A stretch of DNA of 64,000 nucleotides, from NCBI RefSeq assembly GCF_003478995.1, contig NZ_QUGI01000001.1, positions 182,111 through 246,110 on the forward strand. Direction: 5' to 3'. The notes under the pieces are model-generated. The model was not told the DNA's origin, did not search any database, and was given only the letters and a program-made list of their open reading frames with translations. This stretch comes from Pseudoflavonifractor sp. AF19-9AC (GTDB lineage Bacteria > Bacillota > Clostridia > Oscillospirales > Oscillospiraceae). A program made the position numbers and the translations under genes. Positions 33,922 through 43,296 of this stretch are shown one piece after another; position 1 is the stretch's first letter; each line of letters begins with the position of its first letter.

Positions 33922-33952
33922 GTTTCCCCTGCCGCGAGAGGAGCGAGAATTT

Positions 33953-35290
33953 TTGGAAGGAAAAGAAAACATGTTGGGCACCATGCCGGTGGGACGGCTG
34001 GTGCTCCAGATGTCCTGGCCGGTGATGCTGTCCATGCTGATGCAGGCCATTTACAACCTGGTGGACAGCGTCTATGTGGCTCAGGTGGGAGATGACGCCT
34101 TTCTGGCCCTGTCCTACGCCTATCCCATTCAAACGCTGATGGTGGCCTTTTGTACCGGTACCGGAGTGGCCTTCAGCGCAGCTCTGGCCCAGCGTCTGGG
34201 CGAGCGGAAAATGGATGAGGCGGGGCAGACCGTGCTGCATGGCTTCCTGTTCTACGGTGGGTGCTGGGTGCTGTTCCTGCTCTTTGGAGTGCTGGCCAGC
34301 GGCCTTTATATGGACCTTTGCACCCAGAACCCCCAGGTGGCGGAGATGGGCAGAGAGTACCTCTTTATCTGCTGCTGCTTCTCCTTCGGCATCTGTACCC
34401 AGTTCCCTTGTGAGCGGGTGCTGCAATCCACGGGACACCCCTCCGGCTTTATGATCGTTCAGGGCTCGGGCGCGCTGATCAACCTGGTGCTGGACCCCAT
34501 CTTGATTTTTGTCTTTGACATGGGTGTACCCGGAGCGGCGGTGGCCACGGTCATCGGACAAATCAGCGGCGGAATCATCGGTCTGTGCCTGGTGCGCCGC
34601 ATCCGCAATCAGCTCCCGGTGAACCCCAGGGCCTTCCGTTTCCAGAGGAGCCTGGCCCGGGAGATGGGACGGGTGGCCGCGCCGGCCATTGTGATGCAGT
34701 CCATGAGCAGCCTGATGTCCATGGGAATGAACGGGATTCTGAACCTGTGGTCGGAGACCGCTGTGTGGGTGCTGGGCGTCTACTTTAAGGTGCAGTCCTT
34801 TGTGTTTATGCCCATGTTCAGCATCAACAACGGCCTCATCGCCATTCTCAGCTTCAACTACGGCGCAAAGAGCCGCAGCCGGGTTTCCGGAGCCATCCGC
34901 TTCGGCATCCTGGCGTCTTTGGTGACGGCTTTGGTGGGACTGGCACTGTTGTGGGTGTGCGCTGCGCCGCTGCTGACCGTGGCCTTTAACGCCGGAGAGG
35001 CTGCCCTGGCGTTGGGGGTACCCGCCCTGCGGATGACGGCCCTGGCCTTTCCCGTGGCTGCGGTGAGCATTGCCTGTTCTGCTGCCTTCCAGTCTCTGGG
35101 GCGCAGTGTGGATTCCCTGGTTGTCACGCTGCTGCGGCAGCTGGTTCTGCTGCTGCCCATCGCTTTCCTGCTGGTGCGTACCCTTCCCGACTACACCTTC
35201 CTGTCCTTCCTGCTGGCGGAGCTGGGGGCCTGCGTGGTGGCCCTGGTGATGTATGCCCGGCTGTACCGCACCACCATTTCCCGCATTTAA
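33953..35290 (+). CDS. MATE family multidrug/metabolite efflux transporter
   Basis: About 445 residues and 12 spans. I take TTG 33953 because GAGGAG lies 9 bases upstream and the resulting EGKENMLGTMPVGRLVLQM is the usual MATE N-terminus; ATG 33971 is the alternative. DSVYVAQVGDDAFLALS and FCTGTGVAFSAALAQRLG are typical. It exports substrates with Na+ or H+ influx; the substrate is unknown. The leader suggests control by termination. Confidence 0.9.
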   Translation: MEGKENMLGTMPVGRLVLQMSWPVMLSMLMQAIYNLVDSVYVAQVGDDAFLALSYAYPIQTLMVAFCTGTGVAFSAALAQRLGERKMDEAGQTVLHGFLFYGGCWVLFLLFGVLASGLYMDLCTQNPQVAEMGREYLFICCCFSFGICTQFPCERVLQSTGHPSGFMIVQGSGALINLVLDPILIFVFDMGVPGAAVATVIGQISGGIIGLCLVRRIRNQLPVNPRAFRFQRSLAREMGRVAAPAIVMQSMSSLMSMGMNGILNLWSETAVWVLGVYFKVQSFVFMPMFSINNGLIAILSFNYGAKSRSRVSGAIRFGILASLVTALVGLALLWVCAAPLLTVAFNAGEAALALGVPALRMTALAFPVAAVSIACSAAFQSLGRSVDSLVVTLLRQLVLLLPIAFLLVRTLPDYTFLSFLLAELGACVVALVMYARLYRTTISRI

Positions 35291-35297
35291 AGGCATG

Positions 35298-35333
35298 AAA
35301 AAGCCCTGACACAGATCTGTGTCAGGGCTTTTT
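35298..35333. terminator. Bidirectional terminator
   Basis: A perfect palindrome with GC-rich stem, A-tract before and T-tract after, between convergent genes. Confidence 0.92.
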
Positions 35334-35346
35334 TGATACTGAAAAA

Positions 35347-36117
35347 TTACATGAGCTTGACGGTGTAGTAGACCAGCAGGGCAAACAGCCAGGCCACCAT
35401 CACGAAGATCAGGTAGTAGGCGGTGCTGGCTGCCAGAAGGCCCACCACCACAGCGGCCAAGCTGGCCAGGCAGCTGACCAGAATCACCGGGTAAGAGGCA
35501 TTCTTGGAGAGAATCCGCACTGCGGTTCCGTCCGCCCGACGGATGACACCGCCGGTCTTCTTCAACCACAAAGCGGCCGCGCTCACCAAAATGATTCCCA
35601 CCAGAATAAGGGCAGTTTCCAGCTTGGCGCCGGAGCCGTAACGGATGAACCAGAGTCCGAGGATGGACATTCCCACCGCCGCAGCGGCCAGGAAGAAGTC
35701 GCGGTGGTAGAGGTAATAGACCAGCGCCAGGCCGGCCCAGGCGGGGACCAGCAGGAACAGCATCCGCATGCCGGGCTGCTGGAAGCTGACGGCTACGTGG
35801 GAACATACAGCTACCGCACCGAAGGCCAGAGCCAGCACAGTGGGCAGTCCGCTCTTTCCGCCCTTGCGGAACCGGAGGGCGGCCCAGACCAGACAGATCA
35901 CCGCCGCGGCGGCACCTGCCAGGCGCAGCACGTGGAGGGCATTGCTCAGGAAACTGGCTACAGCGATTTCGGTTTCGGTGACGCGGAAGTTAATATAGTA
36001 GCGATTGACAAGCAGCAGCAGTACCTCGAGGACGATGGCGCCGCCCACCCACAACAAAGCGCGGTTGAGGGCGATGTCCTCCTGGTGCCGGCGTGCTTCT
36101 CTCTGCTTTTTATCCAT
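35347..36117 (-). CDS. Multi-pass membrane protein of unknown function
   Basis: 256 residues with about seven membrane spans, a short basic N-terminus (MDKKQREARRHQED) and no known motif. It stands alone between the MATE and lysC genes. Possibly a conserved Oscillospiraceae envelope protein; no function assigned. Confidence 0.75.
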   Translation of the reverse strand: MDKKQREARRHQEDIALNRALLWVGGAIVLEVLLLLVNRYYINFRVTETEIAVASFLSNALHVLRLAGAAAAVICLVWAALRFRKGGKSGLPTVLALAFGAVAVCSHVAVSFQQPGMRMLFLLVPAWAGLALVYYLYHRDFFLAAAAVGMSILGLWFIRYGSGAKLETALILVGIILVSAAALWLKKTGGVIRRADGTAVRILSKNASYPVILVSCLASLAAVVVGLLAASTAYYLIFVMVAWLFALLVYYTVKLM

Positions 36118-36257
36118 GCGTTTTCAATCTCCTTGCTCTTGGGCTTCCAAGATCGGACCCGGACAAAAAAGAATATCTGGGGTCCAGACATTTTATTATT
36201 GTACCAGATAGGACTATTTTTTGCAACACCTAAAAGCAAATACACAAAAAAAGAAAA

Positions 36258-36284
36258 GCCGGCTTCCCACGGGGAGAAGCCGGC
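36258..36284 (-). terminator. Terminator after lysC
   Basis: A 9-bp stem (36258-36266 with 36276-36284), then TTTTCTTTTTTT on the minus strand. Confidence 0.9.
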
Positions 36285-36297
36285 AAAAGCAGCCTGA

Positions 36298-37524
36298 TTA
36301 GTTGTTGCTGCCGAATTCGCTGAAGAAGCGATCGTGGACCGCCTGAACAGCCCGGTCGGCGTCCCGCTCGTCCACCAGGACGGAGACCTTGATCTCGCTG
36401 GTGGAGATCATGTTGATGTTGATGCCGGCGGCAGAGAGGGCCTCGAACATCTTGCAAGCCACGCCGGCGTTGTGAGCCATGCCGGCGCCCACAATGGAGA
36501 CCTTGGCAATCTGCTTGTTGATCTCGATGCTCTGGAAGCCGATGGCCTCCTTGTTCTCCTCCATGACGGCCTTGGCCTCGTCGGCGTCGCTGCGGGCGAC
36601 GGTGAAGCTGATGTCCTTGCTCTCGTCGCGGCCGATGGACTGGAGAATGATGTCCACATTGATGTCCTTCTTGGCCAGCAGAGAGAAAATCTTAAAGGCG
36701 ATACCGGGCTGGTCGGCCAGGCCCACCAGAGCAATCCGGGCTACGTTCTTATCCTTGGCTACGCCGCTGACGTGGGTTTTTTCCATGGTTTTGACAACCT
36801 CCTTGACTTTGGTACCGGGATTTCCGCTGAAGCTGGAGATAACCTCCATATTGACATTGTAGCGCTTGGCCATTTCCACCGAGCGGTTGTGGAGCACCTG
36901 GGCGCCCAGGCTGGCCAGCTCCAGCATCTCGTCAAAGGTGATTTCGTCCAGCTTGCGGGCGCCCTTGACGGTGCGGGGATCGGCAGTGTAGACGCCGTCC
37001 ACATCGGTGTAGATCTGGCACAGGTCGGCCCGGAGGGCGGCGGCCAGAGCCACCGCGGAGGTATCCGAGCCGCCGCGGCCCAGAGTGGTGATATCGTCGT
37101 ACTTGTTGATGCCCTGGAAGCCGGCCACCAGTACGATCTTCTTCTTGTCCAGTTCCTTCTGGATGCGCTCGGTGCGGATGCGCTTGATGCGGGCGTTGCT
37201 GTACACAGAGTTGGTGAGCATGCCTGCCTGCCAGCCGGTAAGGGAGATGGCCTGGAAGCCCATGCTCTCAATGCACATGGCGCACAGGGAGATGGAGATT
37301 TGCTCGCCGGTGGACAGGAGCATATCCATTTCGCGCTTGGAGGCGTTGGGATTGATTTCCTTAGCCTTCTCGATGAGGTCGTCGGTGGTGTCGCCCTGAG
37401 CGGAGAGCACCGCCACTACGCTGTTGCCCTTCTGATAGGTCTCGGTGATGATGCGGGCTACGTTGCGGATCTTATCCGCGTCGGCGACGGAGGAGCCGCC
37501 GAATTTCTGAACAATCAGTGCCAT
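36298..37524 (-). CDS. lysC: Aspartate kinase
   Basis: 408 residues. KFGGSSV begins the kinase domain, with TLGRGGSDTSAVALAAAL for ATP/aspartate binding; two ACT domains (about 265-400) should mediate feedback by lysine and/or threonine. First step from aspartate to Lys, Thr and Met. It follows hom by about 100 bases on the same strand. Confidence 0.96.
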   Translation of the reverse strand: MALIVQKFGGSSVADADKIRNVARIITETYQKGNSVVAVLSAQGDTTDDLIEKAKEINPNASKREMDMLLSTGEQISISLCAMCIESMGFQAISLTGWQAGMLTNSVYSNARIKRIRTERIQKELDKKKIVLVAGFQGINKYDDITTLGRGGSDTSAVALAAALRADLCQIYTDVDGVYTADPRTVKGARKLDEITFDEMLELASLGAQVLHNRSVEMAKRYNVNMEVISSFSGNPGTKVKEVVKTMEKTHVSGVAKDKNVARIALVGLADQPGIAFKIFSLLAKKDINVDIILQSIGRDESKDISFTVARSDADEAKAVMEENKEAIGFQSIEINKQIAKVSIVGAGMAHNAGVACKMFEALSAAGININMISTSEIKVSVLVDERDADRAVQAVHDRFFSEFGSNN

Positions 37525-37623
37525 GTATGTCGTTCCCCCTAAAGGTCAAAATCATAAGGTTGATGCGGGAGAGAGTCTCCCATGCATCCTATGCCGCGGT
37601 CCCCTTCGGAGCCCCAGCGGACT

Positions 37624-38835
37624 TTAGTCCAGCACCCGGAACAGGGAGCTGACGGCCATGCCCTTGAGGCAGTCCCGGATCTGGGGATAGGTCATCTGTC
37701 CGGTGAGGAAGGCGGCCTCTCCGGCGGGAGCGCCCGCCCGGGCCAGGGGCTGAATTTCACCGCAGGCCAGCCGGGCCTGGTCCATGGAAGCGTCGGCGCG
37801 GACATACCAGCGGGAGGAGAGAATGTCCGGGGAGACCACCAGGGCGGGAGCGCCGGGCCCCCAGGCGTTGTGGTGGTCCTTCTTTCGATCCTTGGCGATA
37901 TCAATGACGTCGGCCACCACGGCGGAGGCGGTGGGCAGCTTGCCGGCGCCACGGCCATAGAACATCACGTCGCCGATAGCGTTGCCGGTGACGGCGATAG
38001 CGTTGAACACGTCCTCCACGCCGGCCAGAGGATTCTCGTCGGAGACCAGGTGGGGGGCCACAAAGGCGCACACCTTGCCCTCGGGCTGGCGGAGGCAGCG
38101 GCCCAGCAGCTTGATCTTGTAGCCCTTGGAATCGGCGTAGGCCACGTCCTCCAGGGTGACGTTCCGGATGCCCTCGGTGGGTACCTGCTGGGGATAGACG
38201 TGCTGGCCGAAGGCCAGAGCGGCCAGAATACAGATCTTGCGGCAGGCGTCGTGGCCGTCCACATCGGCGGTGGGGTCCTTCTCGGCGTAGCCGTTTTCCT
38301 GGGCCTCCTTCAGGGCCTGATCGAAGGTGAGACCGGCCTTGATCATCCGGGTGAGGATATAGTTGGTGGTGCCGTTGAGGATGCCGGTGATCTGGGTCAG
38401 CTCATTGGCGGCCAGACAGGAGGTGAGGGGGCGGAGAATGGGGATACCGCCGCCCACGCTGGCCTCAAAGAGGTAGCTGACACCGTGCTCCCGGGCCAGC
38501 TGGAGCAGGTCGTAGCCGTGGGTGGCCACCAGCTCCTTGTTGGAGGTGACTACGCTCTTGCCCGCCTTCAAAGCCCGAGTGGTAAAGTCCAGAGCGATGG
38601 TGGCGCCGCCGATGGTCTCCACAACGATGTCCACCTCGGGGTCCTGCTCGATGACGGAGAAATCCTTCACAAAACAGTCGGCATAGGGGCTGTTGGGGAA
38701 ATCCCGTACATCCAGAATATACTTCAGACGGACCAGATCATCCACACGCTGGTCGATGAGGCCGCCGTTTTTGGTCAGCACTTCGGCCACGCCGGAACCC
38801 ACGGTACCAAAGCCTAAAATTGCTACGTTAACCAT
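37624..38835 (-). CDS. hom: Homoserine dehydrogenase
   Basis: 403 residues. Rossmann motif ILGFGTVGSGV, then VVTSNKELVA, GGGIPILRPL and the signature AYADSKGYKIKLLGR. It reduces aspartate semialdehyde to homoserine. The C-terminal region (about 330-403) is a weak ACT-like domain. An ACT protein gene lies immediately upstream. thrB and thrC are not nearby. Confidence 0.95.
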   Translation of the reverse strand: MVNVAILGFGTVGSGVAEVLTKNGGLIDQRVDDLVRLKYILDVRDFPNSPYADCFVKDFSVIEQDPEVDIVVETIGGATIALDFTTRALKAGKSVVTSNKELVATHGYDLLQLAREHGVSYLFEASVGGGIPILRPLTSCLAANELTQITGILNGTTNYILTRMIKAGLTFDQALKEAQENGYAEKDPTADVDGHDACRKICILAALAFGQHVYPQQVPTEGIRNVTLEDVAYADSKGYKIKLLGRCLRQPEGKVCAFVAPHLVSDENPLAGVEDVFNAIAVTGNAIGDVMFYGRGAGKLPTASAVVADVIDIAKDRKKDHHNAWGPGAPALVVSPDILSSRWYVRADASMDQARLACGEIQPLARAGAPAGEAAFLTGQMTYPQIRDCLKGMAVSSLFRVLD

Positions 38836-38859
38836 TCCAATTTCACCTCGTTGCTAGAT

Positions 38860-39300
38860 TTAACCCGCCAGGATTTCACACTTGAGTACGCCTGGGCTGT
38901 TGCCCACGTCTCCCAGCACCTCTTCAATGGAGCGGCGCAGGGCGGAGGTCTGGGCGGTCATGGTGACCACGGCGCAGCCATTCACCGGAATGTTCTGATT
39001 GATGGTCAGAATGTTGACTCCGGTGCCGGCAAAGATGTTCAGTGCGGCGGAGAGAATGCCCGGCTCGTCCTTCAGCAGAATCTGAAAGGTAACGATTCGC
39101 CCGTGGAGCATGTCATTGAAGGGGCGGACCGTGTCCTTATACTTATAGAAGGCGCTGCGGCTGATGCCCACCGCCCGGGCCGCGGCATTGACTGTGGTCT
39201 CCTCGCCGGTGTCCAAAAGACGCTTGGCTTCTGCCACTTTCAAAAAGATTTCCGGCATGGCCGAGGCCTCGACAATAAAGTATTTCGCGGAGATACTCAT
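38860..39300 (-). CDS. ACT domain protein (PheB-like, UPF0735)
   Basis: 146 residues from ATG 39300 with AAGGAGG upstream. The N-terminal half has an HTH-like helix pair (TTVNAAARAVGISRSAFYKYKDTVRPF), the C-terminal half an ACT domain (GRIVTFQILLKDEPGILSAAL). It begins the operon with hom and lysC, 24 bases before hom. It may sense an amino acid and regulate the pathway, either on DNA or by contact with Hom. Confidence 0.88.
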   Translation of the reverse strand: MSISAKYFIVEASAMPEIFLKVAEAKRLLDTGEETTVNAAARAVGISRSAFYKYKDTVRPFNDMLHGRIVTFQILLKDEPGILSAALNIFAGTGVNILTINQNIPVNGCAVVTMTAQTSALRRSIEEVLGDVGNSPGVLKCEILAG

Positions 39301-39366
39301 GGGCGGCCCTCCTTGTTCTGCTAACCTGTCCACGCTGCAAAGGCATTTGTTCTTGTGACATGGCAT

Positions 39367-39395
39367 ATTGTAACACACCACAACCACGGTTGCAA
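39367..39395 (-). promoter_or_regulatory. Promoter of the ACT-hom-lysC operon
   Basis: Minus-strand TTGCAA (39390-39395) and TACAAT (39367-39372), 17 bases apart. The spacer contains an AACC.GGTT inverted repeat. Confidence 0.75.
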
Positions 39396-39490
39396 CGGGA
39401 AAATGCTTGGTGGAATGGTGAAATTTCTCCATATCAGTCTGCTGTTCTCCGTCATATTATCCAGAAAAAAGAGAAAGGGACAGAAAAACG

Positions 39491-39517
39491 GCCGCCTCCG
39501 GCTTAGCCGGAGGCGGC
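39491..39517 (-). terminator. Terminator of the penicillin-binding protein gene
   Basis: A 12-bp GC-rich stem (39491-39502 with 39506-39517) and CGTTTTTC on the minus strand, 15 bases after the stop. Confidence 0.92.
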
Positions 39518-39531
39518 AAAAAGAGAAAAGA

Positions 39532-42210
39532 TCAGGGCTTGGGGACATCCTGGGAACTGGAGGAGTGGGATCCGGAGCTGGAAGAACTGCCGGAACCACT
39601 CTCACTGCCGCCGGAACCGTCGGGGTTTGTAGGATCCGTAGGATCGGTGGGATCGGTAGGATCGGTAGGATCCGTGGGGTCCACAGGCTGCCAGGGATCG
39701 GTGGGATCTGTGGGATCGGTAGGCACTTCAGGGGCTGTGGTGTGCACCGTGCAGGCGCCGTAGCCCTCCACCACACTCAGGCGGTACATATTGTCCTGAG
39801 CGGTAGCAGAACCCACCTGCTCCCGCTCATAGTTGGGCAGGCAGATCTGCTTCTGGCTCTCCTCCGGGCAGTAGGGACCGGCAATGTGATAGAGGCCGGT
39901 CTCGTTGCCGTTGGCGTCCAGAATGGGACAGTCGGTACACACGGTCACTACACTGTCGGCAGTGTGGATGGTGCACACGCCGGTGGGAGCATCGCCCTGG
40001 AAGACGCTGTCCCGGCCCACCCGGCTGCCGCGGGGATCCATGGAGCAGTACTCAGTGGGCAGAAGTCCGCTGTCCAGGCAGTAGTCCACGGTGGTCAGAC
40101 CGGAGGGAACGTTGAATTTCTTGTTTTCCAGCCCGTCGTGGATCTGAGACATGACTTTGTTCCACAGAATGAGGGCGGGGTTGCCGCTGGTGCTCATCTT
40201 CTCATTCTTTTCGTAGCCGGTCCAGACGGCGGCGGTGTAGTAGGGGGTGTAGCCCACAAACCAGCGGTCGTAGTTGTCGGTGGTGGTACCAGTCTTACCG
40301 CCGGCAGACATGTTCTTCAGGTCATAGCCGGCGCCGGTACCCTTATCCAGCACGTCCGAGAGCATGGAGTTCATATAATAGGCGGTGGTGTCCTTAATGG
40401 CGACCTCCTGCTTGGGCTCATTCTCCAGCAGGACCACCTCCTGGCCGTCCACCAGCTGGGTCACCTTGGTGTAGGTCCGGGAGTAGGTGTAAATGCCGTT
40501 ATTGGGGAAGGTGGCGTAGGCCTCGGCCATGTCCCGGGTGCACACGCCGTTGGTGAGACCGCCCATGGCCAGGGGGGAGACGGCGATGTCCGTGCTCACC
40601 TTTCCGTTGGACTCCATGGCCTCCACCAGATCGATGTGGTATTTCTCTTCCATGAAGTTGAAGCTGTTTTCCGGCGTAACCAGATCAGCCAGAATACGCA
40701 CGGCGATGGTGTTCACCGAGCGGGTCAGACCGCTTCGCACGGTGGTGAGACCGCGGTAGCTGGCGGCACCGGAGTTGGTGGGCCAGGCCCGGCCGCCCAT
40801 TACCTCGTAGGGGTAGTCGTCAATGATGGAGATAGGGGAGACGAGCCCCATTTCCAGAGCGGGGGAGTAGACCGACAAAGGCTTGATGGAGGAGCCGGGC
40901 TGCCGCTGGGCCGTGTTGGCGTAGTTGGTGAGCAGGTTGCCCTCCTTCTCTCCAAACTGGCCCACAATGGCCACCACGTCGCCGGTGGTGTTGTCGATGA
41001 TGGTGATGGAGGACTGCATATCCTGTCCGCTCTTGGAGACGTAGTTCAGATTCTCGCGGTTGGTATAAACTTCCTCGGCGATGGCCTGAATGTCGGGATC
41101 CAGGCAGGTGTAGATGCGCAGGCCGCCGCGGCCCAGCATCTGGGAGATGCGCTGGTCCGACCATTTGAGCTGTTCCGCCAGATCTTTCTTCACGTCGGCC
41201 AACACGGTCTCCTCGTACCAGGAATAGATCTCCTGAGGGGCGTCCTCGCCCTCGCCCTGGACAAAGACCAGCTCCTGGGCCACGGCCTCGTCATATTCCT
41301 CCTGGGTGATCTTTCCCTGCTCCAGCATCTGGGCGAGGACGATCTCCTGGCGGTATTTGTTGTACTGTCGGGCGGTCCAAGTCTCGGTGCCGTCAGGGCT
41401 GGGCATTTTGGCGTCGGAGTAGGGGCTGTACTTGGAGGGGTTGTTGGTGATGCCGATGAGACTGGCGCATTCAGCCAGCGTAAGCTCACTGACCGGCTTG
41501 CCAAAGTACTTCAAGGAGGCGGAGCCCACACCGTCACAGCCGCTGCCCAGGGGAATGATGTTCAGGTAGAGGGTAATGGTATCTTCCTTGGAATTATTCT
41601 GGGTAAAGCGGAGGGCGCGGACAATCTCGGTGATTTTCCGCTTTACGGTGGTCTCGTTGTAGCCGGTGAGGTTTTTGATGGTCTGCTGGGTGATGGTGGA
41701 GCCGCCCTGAATATCGCCACCGGTAAACATGGACAGGACTGCCTTACCGGTGCGCAGCCAGTCCACGCCGGAGTGAGTCCAGAAGCGCTTATCCTCAATG
41801 GCCACAGCGGCGTCGATGAGGTTCTCGGGAATCTCCTCATAGTCCACCCAGATGGAACTGGTGGAGTTGAGCAGCGTGGTCATTTCTTTGTATTCCCCGG
41901 TTTCCTTATCCTGATAGTACATGACGCTGTTCTCGCCCAGAGTGAAGTCATCCGCACTCAGGTCGGCGATGGGGAAGATTACGGTTTTAATGTACACTGC
42001 GGCAAAGCAGCACAGAATAGCGCTGGTGCAAAGACCGATGAGCAGCAGGGTGCCCAGCACTTTCCCCACGGTGCGCATGGTGCTGCTGCGGCCCTTTTTG
42101 GAACGGCGAGGGCGCCGCTCGCTCTGCCTTCTGGGGGCCTGGCGGCGGGAGGGGTACTCACTGTTTTCATAAAGGGAACTGGAATGATTGTTGTGATTCT
42201 GGTCAGACAC
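39532..42210 (-). CDS. Class A penicillin-binding protein (PBP1A family)
   Basis: 892 residues from GTG 42210, which has GGAGG 6 bases upstream. A basic cytoplasmic tail and one membrane span precede the glycosyltransferase domain (AIEDKRFWTHSGVD, GGSTITQQTIKNL). The transpeptidase domain has SxxK (GSSIKPL), SxN (TRSVNTIA) and KTG (GGKTGTTTDNYD). It polymerises and crosslinks peptidoglycan. The C-terminal end carries Pro-Thr-Asp repeats, then a Ser/Gly tail, probably wall-spanning. Several Cys pairs sit in the C-terminal linker region. Confidence 0.95.
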   Translation of the reverse strand: MSDQNHNNHSSSLYENSEYPSRRQAPRRQSERRPRRSKKGRSSTMRTVGKVLGTLLLIGLCTSAILCCFAAVYIKTVIFPIADLSADDFTLGENSVMYYQDKETGEYKEMTTLLNSTSSIWVDYEEIPENLIDAAVAIEDKRFWTHSGVDWLRTGKAVLSMFTGGDIQGGSTITQQTIKNLTGYNETTVKRKITEIVRALRFTQNNSKEDTITLYLNIIPLGSGCDGVGSASLKYFGKPVSELTLAECASLIGITNNPSKYSPYSDAKMPSPDGTETWTARQYNKYRQEIVLAQMLEQGKITQEEYDEAVAQELVFVQGEGEDAPQEIYSWYEETVLADVKKDLAEQLKWSDQRISQMLGRGGLRIYTCLDPDIQAIAEEVYTNRENLNYVSKSGQDMQSSITIIDNTTGDVVAIVGQFGEKEGNLLTNYANTAQRQPGSSIKPLSVYSPALEMGLVSPISIIDDYPYEVMGGRAWPTNSGAASYRGLTTVRSGLTRSVNTIAVRILADLVTPENSFNFMEEKYHIDLVEAMESNGKVSTDIAVSPLAMGGLTNGVCTRDMAEAYATFPNNGIYTYSRTYTKVTQLVDGQEVVLLENEPKQEVAIKDTTAYYMNSMLSDVLDKGTGAGYDLKNMSAGGKTGTTTDNYDRWFVGYTPYYTAAVWTGYEKNEKMSTSGNPALILWNKVMSQIHDGLENKKFNVPSGLTTVDYCLDSGLLPTEYCSMDPRGSRVGRDSVFQGDAPTGVCTIHTADSVVTVCTDCPILDANGNETGLYHIAGPYCPEESQKQICLPNYEREQVGSATAQDNMYRLSVVEGYGACTVHTTAPEVPTDPTDPTDPWQPVDPTDPTDPTDPTDPTDPTNPDGSGGSESGSGSSSSSGSHSSSSQDVPKP

Positions 42211-42439
42211 GATGTTACCTCCAAACGGTGTTCGGCAGCGCCGTCCACCGGTGGTCGATGGGGTTCGAAAGGGACTGCCGGAACACCGGCTTTTCTGCCC
42301 GCACGAAAGGGGCAGGCAAAAAAATACAAGTAACATTATAACAGATTTTACCCGTTTGTCCACCATAAATGCCGGGAGAGGGGGAAGGGGGGCAAAAAGG
42401 TGACAAAAAACGGGGGGTAAAATTTACAAGAAGGGACTC

Positions 42440-42468
42440 TTGCATTTTTCCCTGTGTCGGGGTAAAAT
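42440..42468 (+). promoter_or_regulatory. Promoter of the DUF1292 gene
   Basis: TTGCAT (42440) and TAAAAT (42463) with a 17-base spacer. Confidence 0.7.
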
Positions 42469-42513
42469 AGACGGGAACAAGAGAGACAATCAAAACCGGG
42501 AGGTACCCAAGTT

Positions 42514-42828
42514 ATGAGCGAAGCCTTTGGCCCCGATTTTATCACCGTCACCGACGAGGACGGCAATGAGTTTGAGCTGGAGCTGATTGACACTCTGGAG
42601 CATGAGGGCGTAACCTATTATGCTATGTTCCCTGCTGTGGCGGAAAATGAGGAAACCGGCGAGCCGGTGGACGTGGATGCCGACGACGAGGAGTACGGCC
42701 TGGTGATTATGAAGGCTCTGGAGGAGAATGGGGAGGAGATTTTGTCCACTCTGGACTCCGACGAGGAGCTGGATGCCATTTACAATCTCTTTATGGAGCG
42801 CTTCTTCGAGGAAGAGGACGAGGAATAA
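42514..42828 (+). CDS. DUF1292 family protein (YrzB-like)
   Basis: 104 residues, very acidic. FGPDFITVTDEDGNEFELELIDTLEHEG and EEYGLVIMKALEENGEEIL match DUF1292, common in Firmicutes near alaS and ruvX genes. Function unknown. GGAGG precedes it at 42500. Probable 6S RNA follows. Confidence 0.9.
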   Translation: MSEAFGPDFITVTDEDGNEFELELIDTLEHEGVTYYAMFPAVAENEETGEPVDVDADDEEYGLVIMKALEENGEEILSTLDSDEELDAIYNLFMERFFEEEDEE

Positions 42829-42835
42829 GAGAAAT

Positions 42836-43045
42836 CCCTGGTGTGTCTTTCCTGCTCGGTGCGTGATGGGCTCTTTTAAACCCACATTTTTTAAACGGGA
42901 CGCCCCCTCACGGCGTGGCTTGCAGGCCTCCCGGCCCCCTTATGAGGTCAGCTGGAAGTTGGAAGCAGTAAAACGTCGTGGAGGCGACCCACCTGCCGAC
43001 ACGTGCAGGTTTTAAACGGGTTCACACGGCCAGAGCGGGGGATAG
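42836..43045 (+). ncRNA. ssrS: Probable 6S RNA
   Basis: About 200 non-coding bases. The ends pair (CCTGGTGTG near 42837 with CACACGGCCAG near 43023), followed by CTGCTCGG and a long, partly paired middle with GGCTCTTTTAAACCCA and TTAAACGGG. This gapped rod and the wording fit clostridial 6S RNA, which binds housekeeping RNA polymerase. Identified from pattern memory; the exact ends are uncertain. Confidence 0.6.
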
Positions 43046-43065
43046 AAAACACATTGGGATCTGGG

Positions 43066-43092
43066 CCGCGGCATATTTGCCGCGGTCTTTTT
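43066..43092 (+). terminator. Terminator after the probable 6S RNA
   Basis: CCGCGGCA (43066-43073) and TGCCGCGG (43078-43085) then TCTTTTTT. Confidence 0.9.
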
Positions 43093-43169
43093 TATTGGCT
43101 GAAATGGGGGAAATCAACCCGGAAAACATGAATAAACTGTAAAACACAGGGCTTTCCGCCCGGCGGCAC

Positions 43170-43198
43170 TTGCAAGGCGGGGGAGTTTTTAGTATAAT
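43170..43198 (+). promoter_or_regulatory. Promoter of the foldase gene
   Basis: TTGCAA (43170) and TATAAT (43193), spacer 17. Confidence 0.82.
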
Positions 43199-43296
43199 AC
43201 TCCAAGTACGGCTTTTGCCGTTTCCCCCAAAACCGGATGGATCCGGAAGGCGGGGGACGAGAAGATTTATCTACAACGAGAGGACTGAACGAAACC

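Noticed and set aside
37525..37623. Possible lysine riboswitch before lysC
   Set aside because: The gap of about 100 bases is too short for an L-box and lacks its conserved core; lysC is an internal gene of the operon.
39630..39720. Short GGATCGGT-like tandem repeats, at first glance CRISPR-like
   Set aside because: They encode the Pro-Thr-Asp tail of the penicillin-binding protein; units are 9 bases with no spacers.
39355..42333. A 992-codon frame opposite the penicillin-binding protein
   Set aside because: Shadow of a gene with all catalytic motifs in place; the product is a low-complexity Gly/Val/His string.
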